NCBI GenBank assembly: GCA_021372355.1
Contig: JAJFUQ010000094.1
Span: forward strand, 28,162-92,161
DNA: 64,000 nt
Direction: 5' to 3'
DNA from: Nocardiaceae bacterium
GTDB lineage: Bacteria > Actinomycetota > Actinomycetes > Mycobacteriales > Mycobacteriaceae
Below the pieces are notes generated by a model, which saw only the letters and a list, made by a program, of their open reading frames with translations, had not been told where the DNA came from and made no database searches. Positions within the stretch are counted from its first letter, which is position 1, and each line of letters starts with the position of its first letter. Position numbers and translations under genes: made by a program. This document shows, piece after piece, positions 1 to 7,868 of the stretch.

Positions 1-1
1 G

Positions 2-193
2 TTCGGGGCGTACGTCGATCAGCACGACGACGACGCGGCCGCGCTGCGTCGACTGATCCCGGACATCGCCGAACGGGACGTGTACCTGTGCGGTCCGCCT
101 GCCTGGACCGACTCCGTCAAGGGCGCTCTGGCTGCGGCCGGCGTCCCGGGCGCCAACGTCCATATCGAATCGTTCGAACTGGTGAGGTCATGA
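2..193 (+). CDS. C-terminal end of a ferredoxin-NADP reductase-type flavoprotein (partial)
   Basis: Only the last 63 codons are in the window; the gene enters from the left edge. The peptide contains the motif YLCGPPAWTDSVKGAL, the Cys-Gly-Pro-Pro loop that ends the NAD(P)-binding domain of the ferredoxin reductase family, followed by the usual short tail (HIESF) before the stop. Its TGA overlaps the ATG of the FMN-binding protein gene by the ATGA arrangement, so the two are translationally coupled. Together with ApbE downstream this suggests a membrane flavin-based electron transfer unit in which this protein is the NAD(P)H-oxidising part, probably a ferric-reductase-like membrane protein. 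The membrane part is not visible, so that assignment is inferred. Confidence 0.75.
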   Translation, partial: FGAYVDQHDDDAAALRRLIPDIAERDVYLCGPPAWTDSVKGALAAAGVPGANVHIESFELVRS

Positions 194-624
194 AACGTAT
201 TGCACTGTGGCTCTTTTCGACGCTGACGGTCGTGGTTCTGCTGTTCGGTTACCACACATCGTTGTCGCCGACCGCGTCGACAAACGCGGCGACCGTCGCG
301 TCCGCACCCGCGGGCTCGACGGAGAAAACCGCCGTGACCAGTGGGGGATCGACCTTCACGGGCGACGCCATCGACACGCGCTTCGGTCCGGTCCAGGTGC
401 AGATCACCGTGGCGAACGGGAAGATCACTGCCGTCCAGGTGCTGCAGTACCCCTATCGGGACCACCGCGACCAGGAGATCAACAGTCGCGCGCTGCCGGT
501 TCTTATCGACGAGACCGTGAGCGCTCAGTCCGCAGACATCGACATGGTGTCCGGTGCAACGATCACCTCGGATGCGTACGTCGACTCGCTGCAGTCTGCG
601 ATCGATCAGGCGGATCTCGCATGA
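190..624 (+). CDS. exported FMN-binding domain protein, flavinylation target of ApbE
   Basis: A 144-residue protein. Residues 5-24 form a hydrophobic N-terminal segment (signal peptide or membrane anchor), followed by a Ser/Thr/Ala-rich linker, then an FMN-binding domain. The C-terminal motif DMVSGATITSDAY (Thr near residue 124) is the Asp-x-x-Ser-Gly-Ala-Thr signature at which ApbE enzymes attach FMN to threonine. The ATG overlaps the preceding stop (ATGA), and its own stop overlaps the apbE start in the same way. I chose this start because upstream in-frame sequence is the coding region of the previous gene in another frame. The role is most likely extracytoplasmic electron transfer with covalently bound FMN; the acceptor is unknown. 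Confidence 0.85.
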   Translation: MKRIALWLFSTLTVVVLLFGYHTSLSPTASTNAATVASAPAGSTEKTAVTSGGSTFTGDAIDTRFGPVQVQITVANGKITAVQVLQYPYRDHRDQEINSRALPVLIDETVSAQSADIDMVSGATITSDAYVDSLQSAIDQADLA

Positions 625-1367
625 CGACGCGCTACGTGGAACACGTCATGGGGCTGCCCATCACGCTCGCCCTGCGTGGTCCGCGGGAGCGGGGATCGGC
701 GGCGCAGATCGTGTGGCGGGACGTGGTGTCGTCACTTCGGGCGGCCGACAAGACGTTCAGTACGTTTCGTCTCGACTCCTGGATTTCGCGACTCAAGCGC
801 GGCGAAGTCAGCGTCCAGGAGTGCCCCGCCGATGTTCAGGAGGTGCTGGAACTCGGTGAGCGCGCCCGTATCGAATCGAACGGCGCGTTCGACATTCGCT
901 ACTCCGGAACGATCGACCCGAGTGGCGTCGTCAAGGGATGGGCAGTCGAGCGGGCCGCACGGCACCTCGAGGGCTTTGGTGCGGATTACTGCCTCTCGGC
1001 CGGGGGAGACATGGTCTGTTGGTCCGACGACGACCCGTGGCGCATCGGGATCGAGAACCCGTTCGCACCCGAGAAGATCATGGCCGTCGTGCCACTCCGA
1101 GCGGGCGCCGTCGCAACTTCGGGATCAGCTCATCGGGGAGCGCACATCCGCGATCCCCGAACGAGCGACGCGCCGGCTGGGATCAGTTCGGTGAGCGTCA
1201 TCGGACCATCGCTGACCTGGGCGGATATCGATGCAACCGCCGCGTACGTGCAAGGCTCGGAGGCCGCCCGGTGGTTGCAGACACGTCCGGGGCGGACCGG
1301 GTTCATCGTGTGGGAGGACGGCTCCACGGAGACAGTTTCCGGTCCGGCCGCCGATGCCCGCGGCTAG
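621..1367 (+). CDS. apbE: FAD:protein FMN transferase
   Basis: A 248-residue ApbE-family protein. The family transfers FMN from FAD to a Thr in target proteins, using Mg2+. Visible family features are the SAGGDMVC segment, the HIRDPRT block and the ADIDATAAYVQG segment near the C-terminus that carries the metal-binding Asp/Thr. No signal peptide is seen, although many homologues are exported; the N-terminus begins directly with the domain. It overlaps the FMN-binding protein gene by ATGA, which makes that protein the obvious substrate. The longer reading upstream in the same frame runs antisense in meaning through the previous gene and was not used. Confidence 0.92.
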   Translation: MTTRYVEHVMGLPITLALRGPRERGSAAQIVWRDVVSSLRAADKTFSTFRLDSWISRLKRGEVSVQECPADVQEVLELGERARIESNGAFDIRYSGTIDPSGVVKGWAVERAARHLEGFGADYCLSAGGDMVCWSDDDPWRIGIENPFAPEKIMAVVPLRAGAVATSGSAHRGAHIRDPRTSDAPAGISSVSVIGPSLTWADIDATAAYVQGSEAARWLQTRPGRTGFIVWEDGSTETVSGPAADARG

Positions 1368-1376
1368 GGTGGTCTG

Positions 1377-2366
1377 ATGGATCATGCGGGAATGATCTTG
1401 GGGTCTGAACCCAAGTACACGATCGCGGAGGTCGCCGCTCTGGCTGGAGTTCCGGTCGAGCGGGTCGTCGAGATTCGAACCTTGGTGGCGCTGGCCATAC
1501 CGCGCGCCGACGACATCGCCTACAACGACGATGACGTGGAAGCCGTTCAAATGCTCACGTTGCTGCGGGAAAGCGGAATCCTCGACGAGGCAACGGAGCG
1601 CAGCGTCGCGCGCTCCATGGGCCGTTCGCTGGCCCGCTTGGCGGAGTGGCAGGCGGACCTCGTCTATGACTTCGTCGAGTCGAGCGATGGCGGCGTCGAC
1701 GAGATGACGGCCATCACGACGCTCATCGACCCGCTCGAGCGCTTGCAGAACATTCTCTGGCGGCGGCATCTGCTCGATGCCGATGCGCGGCGTTCGGGAA
1801 GCACCGCCGGTGAGGTCGACATGCTCGCGGTCGGCTTCGCAGACGTGGTCGGCTTCACCAGTCTCAGCAGGGGACTCACCCGCCGTCAGCTGAGCGTGTT
1901 TCTCGAGCGATTCGAATCCGACATCGCCGAAACGGTCGGCCGACACGGGGGCCGCATCATCAAGATGATCGGCGACGAAGTCATGTTCGTGGCCGACGAA
2001 CCGGTGTCCGCCGCGCGCATCGGGCTCGAACTCGCCGCACGCGAGCGCACCTTCGACGGACGACCGGAACTGCGGGTCGGCGTGGCGTACGGCGCGGTTC
2101 TGCGACAGCTCGGTGACGTGCACGGAACCGTCGTGAACATGGCGGCCCGCCTGACCGCCGTCGCGCGTCCGGGGTCGGTGATGATGGACAAGGCGATGGC
2201 GGCCGCGCTCGAAGGTCACCCGGAGTTCTACATCCGCGATCTGCGGCGCGTCGACGTCAAGGGCTTCAATCACCTTCAGCCATGGCTGTTGCGCCGGCCG
2301 AAGCAAGTGGGCGATCCGCCGACCGAGGCGTTCCAGATTCCTCCGGAGCTCACCGAACGGAGCTGA
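1377..2366 (+). CDS. class III adenylate cyclase with N-terminal autoregulatory domain
   Basis: A 329-residue protein with an all-helical N-terminal region (about residues 1-150, ending in LARLAEWQADLVYDFV) resembling the regulatory domain of the pH-sensing mycobacterial cyclase Rv1264, and a C-terminal class III cyclase domain (about 150-305). Catalytic residues are visible: metal-binding Asp in FADVVGFTSLS, the Lys of RIIKMIGDE, the second metal Asp of the GDE motif, the substrate-specifying Asp of LGDVHG, and the Asn/Arg of VVNMAARL. All six canonical positions therefore look intact, predicting ATP to cAMP conversion in a homodimer. It starts 9 bp after the apbE stop, so it may be co-transcribed with the flavin genes, but no functional link is evident. 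Confidence 0.88.
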   Translation: MDHAGMILGSEPKYTIAEVAALAGVPVERVVEIRTLVALAIPRADDIAYNDDDVEAVQMLTLLRESGILDEATERSVARSMGRSLARLAEWQADLVYDFVESSDGGVDEMTAITTLIDPLERLQNILWRRHLLDADARRSGSTAGEVDMLAVGFADVVGFTSLSRGLTRRQLSVFLERFESDIAETVGRHGGRIIKMIGDEVMFVADEPVSAARIGLELAARERTFDGRPELRVGVAYGAVLRQLGDVHGTVVNMAARLTAVARPGSVMMDKAMAAALEGHPEFYIRDLRRVDVKGFNHLQPWLLRRPKQVGDPPTEAFQIPPELTERS

Positions 2367-2372
2367 TCCGGG

Positions 2373-3638
2373 TCAGAACCCGAGAACGTCGCGGTACAAC
2401 GGCATCTCGTCGGTGCGCGTCGCCTTCTTGACCGCCGGGTCGTACTGGGCAGGCTGACCGGTCACGACGGTGTCGAGACTTTGCGGCGTGAGCTGAGCTT
2501 CGAGCGTGAAGTCGTCGATGACGAACGGCAATCCATTGGAGGCCAAGGGGTCTGGACCGTCCATCACGTGGAAGTGCAGGTGCGGCGCGTCGGAGTTGCC
2601 CGAGTTGCCGACTTTGCCGATGACGTCGCCTTTCGCCATCTGCTCGCCGACCTTGACCTTGACCCCGTCGCCGGGCATCAGGTGGGCGTAGAAGGCATAG
2701 CGCCCGTTGCCGAGATACTGGACGACGTAGTTGCCGCCGTATTCATCGATCTTGAGCCCCGTCGGGGCGGTGCCCGGAACCTGCTCCGGACGATCGTTCA
2801 TCACCGCGACAATCGGTCCGTCGGCGACCGCGTGGATATCGGCACCGTGGTAGGCGTAGCTCTCCATCTTCGCCTTGTCTCCGGTGAACAGAAGGCCTTG
2901 ATCGTTCAGTTGCACGAAGTCGATGGCGAAGCGTTCGGGGGCATAGAGGTTGCCGTTGAGTGGACTGGACGCCATGCGGTGCGGAGTCGCGGTGGCGCAA
3001 CAGCCGTTGCCATCGACCCAGTGAATTCCGCGCAGGGGCGAGGTGATGACGACGGGGTCGGTCATCCGCACATGGGTGGCGGCGACATTCTCGGTCAGCG
3101 TCTTTCCGTACAGGGGCTCGGACGGATTCAGCACTTCGAGGTCGATAGCGTGCGTGATGTCCCGTGGGACGGCAGCCTCGGAATTCACCGCGACGTCCAT
3201 CCACACCAACGCGGATTGCCCAGGTCCGACGACGGCGGCCGGCGGCTTGCTGAATGCGGGTCCGCCGTCGGTGATGCCGCTCGGCTGCTGCGCACCGAGG
3301 ACGCGGATGACCGAGGTCAACCCTTCGCCCGAGAGATTCTGCAGGGTCGTGCTCCCGGACATCGCACGGACCGATTGCAGTGCTATTGGCTGGGACAGGA
3401 TGTTCAGCACCTGCACCTCGTAAGCGAGGTGGAACTTTCCGTCGGTGGCCTTCACCGGTTGCGGTGCCGACGGGACAAAAGCCGAGAGCGGGGTGAATAC
3501 CGCCTGTGCGGATTTCGGTGCCGGATTGTCGGGCTGTTGATTCCCTCCACCGGAATTGCCGGTGTCCCGCGAACAACCGCTCAGCGCAACAAACAAAACC
3601 GCTGCTGCCGCAATCGCGGCCCCCCGCTGTGAATACAC
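2373..3638 (-). CDS. M23-family peptidase lipoprotein
   Basis: A 421-residue protein with an N-terminal lipoprotein signal peptide ending in LSGC, an Asn/Gly/Pro-rich linker, an about 180-residue unassigned middle part, and a C-terminal M23 (LytM-type) domain. The M23 zinc region shows YHGADIHAV, a typical YAFYAHL segment and the HLHFHVMD motif. The first motif has His-x-x-Asp spacing instead of the usual His-x-x-x-Asp, so the catalytic state should be checked. M23 enzymes cleave peptide cross-links of peptidoglycan or act as scaffolds for other hydrolases. The gene converges on the cyclase gene (7 bp between stops) and lies 9 bp downstream of the universal stress protein gene on the same strand. 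Confidence 0.85.
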   Translation of the reverse strand: MYSQRGAAIAAAAVLFVALSGCSRDTGNSGGGNQQPDNPAPKSAQAVFTPLSAFVPSAPQPVKATDGKFHLAYEVQVLNILSQPIALQSVRAMSGSTTLQNLSGEGLTSVIRVLGAQQPSGITDGGPAFSKPPAAVVGPGQSALVWMDVAVNSEAAVPRDITHAIDLEVLNPSEPLYGKTLTENVAATHVRMTDPVVITSPLRGIHWVDGNGCCATATPHRMASSPLNGNLYAPERFAIDFVQLNDQGLLFTGDKAKMESYAYHGADIHAVADGPIVAVMNDRPEQVPGTAPTGLKIDEYGGNYVVQYLGNGRYAFYAHLMPGDGVKVKVGEQMAKGDVIGKVGNSGNSDAPHLHFHVMDGPDPLASNGLPFVIDDFTLEAQLTPQSLDTVVTGQPAQYDPAVKKATRTDEMPLYRDVLGF

Positions 3639-3647
3639 GAATTCAGA

Positions 3648-4517
3648 CTAAAGAGGTACGGACGCAGACTTATCGAATTGCTCAATCTGGGGAACCACCA
3701 CGACCGGGCAGGACGAGGTGTGGACCAGCGTCTGGCTCGTCGAGCCCTCCGTGAGCGCGGAGAATCCGCAGCGTCCACGACTTCCGACCACCATCAGTTG
3801 GGCGTCGCGCGATTGCTCGATCAGATTTCGCACGGCGTTGTCGGTTGCCACCAGTCGTTTGACCTCGACGTCGGGATAGCGCTCCCGCCAACCGGCCAGA
3901 GACTCGGATAGTTCCATCTCATGCGCAATGGCGACGTTCGTGCCGGTGAGCCCGAGCGCGAGCGACTCGCCGGACGAATTCCGTGCGTGCAGCGCGATCA
4001 ACGTGACGTCCCGTCTCGCCGCCTCGGAGAACGCGAACTCGATGGCCCCGGTGCTCGCGCGTGTGCCATCGACACCCACCACGACCGGCGAGTAGGTGCG
4101 AATCCTGGCTTCGCCGGGCACGATTGCGACTGGACATTGGCTCCGCCGCACCAGTGTCGTGGTCGGCGATTCGATCAGGTGTGTGGCCGCGTCGGACCCG
4201 TGCGATCGTCCGAGAACGAGTAGCCGTGCGTTCCGTGACTCCCGCACCAGTTCTGGACCCACCGGACCCCGGATCATTGCGGTCGTCACCTCGACGGCCC
4301 GGATCGCTCCGACTGACTTGTCGACCAAGCGGGCTGCGACGTCGAGAAGTTGCTGGTTGTCCGCTTCGTATCCGGGCTCTCGGATCTCCGGATCGAGAAC
4401 GGTGACGACGCGAACGGGCGAGCGATGGAGGGCGGCATACTCGGCGGCCCAGGCAAGCATGGAGCGCGTCGCAGACGATCCGTCGATAGCGACGACAATC
4501 GGCCCGTTGATCTGCAT
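3648..4517 (-). CDS. tandem-domain universal stress protein
   Basis: A 289-residue protein made of two UspA domains (about residues 1-142 and 145-285). Each begins with the typical strand IVVAIDGS / VVVGVDGT. The second domain ends with the ATP-binding pattern Gly-x2-Gly-x9-Gly-Ser (GSRGRC... TEGS), while the first domain lacks it. Two-domain Usps of this type in mycobacteria are induced in hypoxia and stationary phase. A weak DosR-like box lies upstream (4546-4559). A second paralogue is at 7865-8710. Confidence 0.9.
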   Translation of the reverse strand: MQINGPIVVAIDGSSATRSMLAWAAEYAALHRSPVRVVTVLDPEIREPGYEADNQQLLDVAARLVDKSVGAIRAVEVTTAMIRGPVGPELVRESRNARLLVLGRSHGSDAATHLIESPTTTLVRRSQCPVAIVPGEARIRTYSPVVVGVDGTRASTGAIEFAFSEAARRDVTLIALHARNSSGESLALGLTGTNVAIAHEMELSESLAGWRERYPDVEVKRLVATDNAVRNLIEQSRDAQLMVVGSRGRCGFSALTEGSTSQTLVHTSSCPVVVVPQIEQFDKSASVPL

Positions 4518-4545
4518 ATTCCCAGCATCGGGCGCGCCCGGCCGG

Positions 4546-4559
4546 CGCCCTAGAGTCCG
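4546..4559 (-). promoter_or_regulatory. weak DosR-like box upstream of the first Usp gene
   Basis: On the minus strand the 14 bases match about nine positions of the dormancy regulator consensus GGGACTWWAGTCCC as I recall it. The site is 29 bp upstream of the Usp start codon. A match of this quality can occur by chance in GC-rich DNA, so the call rests mainly on context and on a second, better candidate at 8772-8785. Confidence 0.2.
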
Positions 4560-4593
4560 AAGGTTCCGATCGCGAGGACCATCGTCAACCGAA

Positions 4594-4625
4594 AGGAGGG
4601 GCGGACTGTGAAGTCCGCCCCTCCT
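4594..4625 (-). terminator. perfect 14-bp hairpin terminator
   Basis: Arms 4594-4607 and 4612-4625 are perfectly complementary with a GTGA loop. The hairpin lies 21 bp after the stop of the small membrane protein gene (minus strand) and before the Usp gene. On the minus strand only a TTT follows the stem, typical of the short or absent U-tracts of actinobacterial terminators. Confidence 0.75.
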
Positions 4626-4646
4626 GGGTCCCCTGCCCCCGGGGTT

Positions 4647-4913
4647 CTAGGCTGCCTTTTGTTCGGTCATGTGACCGATCGTCGGCAGGTGTGTGACGTG
4701 GCTGGTCGTTGCTTGCTGCTGGGCCCGGTCGCGCCATTGGGTCACCGCAACTGCGCTGGCCGCCAACACAATCAGCGCGACGATCCCGACGACACCAGCC
4801 ACTGCAAGGCTCTGCATGTCGGATGCGGCCGCGGTGAGCGTTGTCCCGGTCAGGGCAACGAGTGCCATGCCGGCGACGATGACGATCCAGTTTCCGGTCG
4901 CGTTCAGCTTCAT
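4647..4913 (-). CDS. small two-helix membrane protein
   Basis: An 88-residue protein with two hydrophobic segments (about residues 9-29 and 37-57) and a charged tail rich in Gln, Thr and His. No family was recognised. I chose the ATG at 4913 because GGAGA lies six bases upstream; an in-frame GTG four codons earlier lacks a ribosome binding site. A 12-bp perfect palindrome sits about 30 bp upstream (4943-4954) and a strong hairpin terminates the gene (4594-4625), so it seems to be a monocistronic, regulated unit. Confidence 0.6.
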   Translation of the reverse strand: MKLNATGNWIVIVAGMALVALTGTTLTAAASDMQSLAVAGVVGIVALIVLAASAVAVTQWRDRAQQQATTSHVTHLPTIGHMTEQKAA

Positions 4914-4942
4914 GGGTGTCTCCACATCAGTCGGGTGAAACT

Positions 4943-4954
4943 GAAATCGATTTC
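4943..4954. promoter_or_regulatory. perfect palindrome GAAATCGATTTC upstream of small membrane protein gene
   Basis: Twelve-base perfect palindrome, itself inside a wider inverted pair GTGAAA/TTTCAC (4936-4956). It is 30 bp upstream of the start at 4913, a position that suits an operator. The regulator is unknown. Confidence 0.4.
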
Positions 4955-4976
4955 ACGCCGACTGACGGGATCTTCG

Positions 4977-5017
4977 TAGGGCCGAATGCGATCGTTCCGA
5001 ATGGACTTTCGGCCCTA
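4977..5017 (-). terminator. hairpin after the DUF4389 gene
   Basis: Perfect 10-bp arms TAGGGCCGAA and TTCGGCCCTA separated by 21 bp. It starts 7 bp downstream of the stop codon at 5025 on the minus strand, which suits a terminator. No U-tract follows. Confidence 0.5.
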
Positions 5018-5024
5018 ATGGGAG

Positions 5025-5740
5025 TTACAGACTGACGTCACCCGTGGTGGCTGGGCTCGGCGGAACCTGCGGCTCCGAAGGTCCCATGTCGAGCCGGAAC
5101 GGCGGGTATTCGTCGGTCATGAGCGCGGCATAGGCCACGACCCGGTACATCCAGCGGTTGATGCCCATCGCGAAGTCGAAAATCGAGCTCGGGAACTTCT
5201 CTTTGAAGAGCAGGATGATCGCGCCGACGAGGACAAGCAGCGTGAGCAGGGAGAACCCGACTTGACCTCCGTATCCTTGCTCGTCATCTCCGACGCCCAT
5301 CGCGAAGGTCGCGCCACTGCCCAGCATCGCGCCCAGGATGAGGTAGTGCGGGATCGCCAGGAGCCACCACTTGAAGAGCACCTTCACCCGGGACAGATGT
5401 TCGGGGTACGCGATGTCGAGTTCCGCGGGATAGTCCGTCGAGTTGAGCGTGAACGGCGGGTACTTGTCGGTGCCCAGCGCGTAGTAGCTGTAGAACGACA
5501 CCCGCCAGCCCCAGCGGAGAACTCCGAGGTTGAAGTCAAAGATTCCGCGCGGGTACTACCCGTGAAGAGAATCGCGAACCCGGCAACGATCGTCAGGACG
5601 AAGAACGCGATGCCCAAGAACACCAAGATGATCAAGTGCGGGATGATCAGCAGCCATTTGACGAGCCAGAGCCATCGGGACAGCGATCCGTCGAGTTCGC
5701 CCGTCAGCCGGACTGGTGAGGATTGTGCTGGAGAACTCAT
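5025..5740 (-). pseudogene. DUF4389 membrane protein, broken by a single frameshift
   Basis: The reading frame from the ATG at 5740 (preceded by GAGGAG) gives the start of a DUF4389 protein: an N-terminal tail, then a hydrophobic segment (WLWLVKWLLIIPHLIILV) and another ending FAILFTG. Here the frame is lost at about 5555-5560, and the remaining product continues in another frame down to 5025 with the characteristic repeats FYSYYALGTDKYPPF and YPEHLSRVKVLFKWWLLAIPH. Adding one base inside GGGTAGTACCCG would give the expected G-x-Y-P-R-G-I-F-D-F junction. The rest of both halves shows no further damage, so this is either a very recent mutation or a sequencing error. Confidence 0.8.
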
Positions 5741-5861
5741 GGAGACTCCTCGTGGAGAGGGGTCAGGAGGACAGTCCGGGTTGGACATGTGTGAGCTGAC
5801 CGCTGTCTCCAATGTAACTGCGCAGACACGCTTTTGGATATCAGGGATTACCCGGATTTGA

Positions 5862-6590
5862 TCAGCGACTGATCTTCGAGCGGTCCCGAGAGATCGGGGT
5901 CTGATTAGCCAGAGAATTGCATGCAGAAAGTCCGTCTCGCAGTCCCTTCTTGAACGCATTCGCTCGTTCCGCAGGAGTGCCATGATCGCGTCCCGGGCGT
6001 TCGGCAGCACCGATCGAGCGGAGGAACTTCTCGAGGTTCTTCACTTCCGTCTTGTCGATCGAGCCGTCGTTCCGAAGATGGGCCGCGAACGCCCCGGCCA
6101 CGCAGTCGGCCTGATTCTCGAGCGCGATGGCCTCGTCGAAGGTGTCGGGCTCGGCGATTCCGGCGGCATGCTGCATGAGATGCCCGAATTCGTGGGCGAG
6201 GCCGATGACGGGAGCTGCGGCGCCGAAGGACACGTAGAACTCCCACATTTGGCTGAGACCGAGGTAAATGCCGTTGTCCGCGGAGCAATAGAAATAAGAC
6301 ATCGCGTCCGCCATCCGATTACGAACGAACCCCTCGCACCCGTCGCTGACCGTCTGTTGATCCTCGATGAGATAGACCGCGTCCGGCACGAATTGATTCG
6401 ACGGATCGATCGTGCTCATGAATTCGCCGACCATCGCGACCGCGATACGGGCGAAGTCGGCCATTTCTGATCTGGTGTAGCAGTTGTCGAGTTCGTCGCC
6501 GGGACACGCCTTGACTGCCGTCGCCGATGCCGCACTTCCGCCGATGAGGATCGCTACTGCGAAAGCTCCGGTGATGATCGCCCGAATCAC
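5862..6590 (-). CDS. secreted neutral zinc metallopeptidase-like protein
   Basis: A 242-residue protein with a signal peptide (residues 1 to about 25, ending ASATA). The zinc motif HEFGH (His-Glu-x-x-His) is followed at the expected distance by ENQADCVAGAFA, whose Glu is the third ligand in the YpfJ-like neutral zinc metallopeptidase family (PF04228). Four or more Cys residues in the mature part (CPGDELDNC, GCEGF, YFYCS, ADCV) suggest disulfides outside the membrane. The substrate is unknown. It is about 120 bp upstream of the DUF4389 gene on the same strand. Confidence 0.82.
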   Translation of the reverse strand: MIRAIITGAFAVAILIGGSAASATAVKACPGDELDNCYTRSEMADFARIAVAMVGEFMSTIDPSNQFVPDAVYLIEDQQTVSDGCEGFVRNRMADAMSYFYCSADNGIYLGLSQMWEFYVSFGAAAPVIGLAHEFGHLMQHAAGIAEPDTFDEAIALENQADCVAGAFAAHLRNDGSIDKTEVKNLEKFLRSIGAAERPGRDHGTPAERANAFKKGLRDGLSACNSLANQTPISRDRSKISR

Positions 6591-6680
6591 GTTGCCTCCT
6601 GGTCGTCGTTGGGATCGACCAGTTAGACGCGGCGAGGCTCAGACGGTTCCTTCCGGCGAGAGGGTTGTTCGATTGCAGAT

Positions 6681-7313
6681 TCAGACTTCCGACGCCTGGC
6701 TGCGTGCCCAGTGCACGTACGGCGTGAAGAGCTGCGCGAGCGTCTCGGCGGCATCGGTGGGGTCGGACGGGGGAGTGGCCAGGTAGGACAGCGAAACGCG
6801 AACGACGCCGGTCGCCAGCGTGTCGGCGAGGTTTCCGATCTCGGGCCAGCGCTCCCGGTAGATCCGGGCGAGGTTGTGCGCCGCGATCTCGATGAATTGT
6901 TCGCCGTGGGCCGTGATCCGCACGACCAGCTCTCGGCTGTTGGATTCGCCGAGAACGTTCCGGACCAGCGGGTCGGCGACGACCGTCGTGAAGTAGCGTT
7001 CGAATCCGCCTTTGAACGTCTCGAAGACGTCGGCACCCTTTGCCGAGCTTTCGTGCGCGGCCGCTTCGGTGATGACCGTGCTGGCCAATCGCAGGATGTA
7101 CGCGTTCATCAGGCCCGTTCGGGACCCGAATTCCTTGTAGATCGTCTGGCGGCTGAGGCCGCATCGCTTGGCGACGTCGCTGACACTCAGGTTGGCCCAG
7201 TCGGTTTCGGTGATCAGTTCCTTGACGGCGTCGAGGACGGTCTGTGCGCGCAGTGCAGTGCGCGCATCGCGGTAGGTCATCGCGTGGGGCGTGTCTGCGT
7301 GCGAGTTCGTCAC
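6681..7313 (-). CDS. TetR-family transcriptional regulator
   Basis: About 210 residues. The N-terminal helix-turn-helix is clear (LSVSDVAKRCGLSRQTIYKEF) and the rest is a ligand-binding helical domain ending near WARSQASEV. The start is uncertain: GTG at 7346, GTG at 7313 and ATG at 7280 are all in frame and none has a strong ribosome binding site; I use 7313. The gene is divergent from the PNPOx-like gene (start 7410), so the 97-bp gap probably holds its operator; CGTTG/CAACG half-sites flank about 7374-7388. Ligand unknown. Confidence 0.85.
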   Translation of the reverse strand: MTNSHADTPHAMTYRDARTALRAQTVLDAVKELITETDWANLSVSDVAKRCGLSRQTIYKEFGSRTGLMNAYILRLASTVITEAAAHESSAKGADVFETFKGGFERYFTTVVADPLVRNVLGESNSRELVVRITAHGEQFIEIAAHNLARIYRERWPEIGNLADTLATGVVRVSLSYLATPPSDPTDAAETLAQLFTPYVHWARSQASEV

Positions 7314-7409
7314 GACATCGATTATTCCGTGCCGTGCGGCTACCACTGGACGTTTACCGGGTGGTGTGGATTACGTTGAGTTCCAACGAAGGTGGCTGGA
7401 GGTCCCGTG

Positions 7410-7868
7410 GTGAATCCGCAGAAGCGTGGTCGGCGCATCGCGATGACTGATCCCGAACGGGACGCGTACCTCGCTGAGCAGCGAACGTGCCGGGTCGCGA
7501 CGGTCGGTCCAAAGGGTGTGCACGTGACTCCGCTCTGGTTCCTCTGGGACGGTGTGGCGCTCTGGTTGTACTCACTGACCGGTAGCCAGCGATGGGCAGA
7601 CGTCGTGCGAAGTCCCGCCATTGCGGTCGTCATCGACGACGGCCACGACTATCTGGAACTGCGCGGCGTCGAGATCACCGGCGAAGCCGAAGTGGTCGGC
7701 GAGGCTCCGCGCGTCGGCGAAGACGTGCCCGAACTCGTCAACGTCGAAAGTTCGTTCGCGGGCAAATACTTCGGCATCGACGAATTGCCGTACGACCGCA
7801 AGCACGGTTGGCTGCGGGTCCAGCCGACGTCCATCCGTAGCTGGGACTTCCGAAAGATCGGCGCCTAG
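7410..7868 (+). CDS. PNPOx-like flavin/F420-dependent split-barrel protein
   Basis: A 152-residue protein with the split beta-barrel pattern of the pyridoxamine 5'-phosphate oxidase-like superfamily (early RTCRVATVGPKGVHVTPLWF, then RWADVVRSPAIAVVID). In Actinobacteria such proteins often bind FMN or F420 and reduce unknown substrates. GGAGG at 7398-7402 favours the GTG at 7410; the GTG at 7407 is possible. Its stop overlaps the stop of the convergent Usp gene through a CTAG. Confidence 0.78.
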   Translation: MNPQKRGRRIAMTDPERDAYLAEQRTCRVATVGPKGVHVTPLWFLWDGVALWLYSLTGSQRWADVVRSPAIAVVIDDGHDYLELRGVEITGEAEVVGEAPRVGEDVPELVNVESSFAGKYFGIDELPYDRKHGWLRVQPTSIRSWDFRKIGA

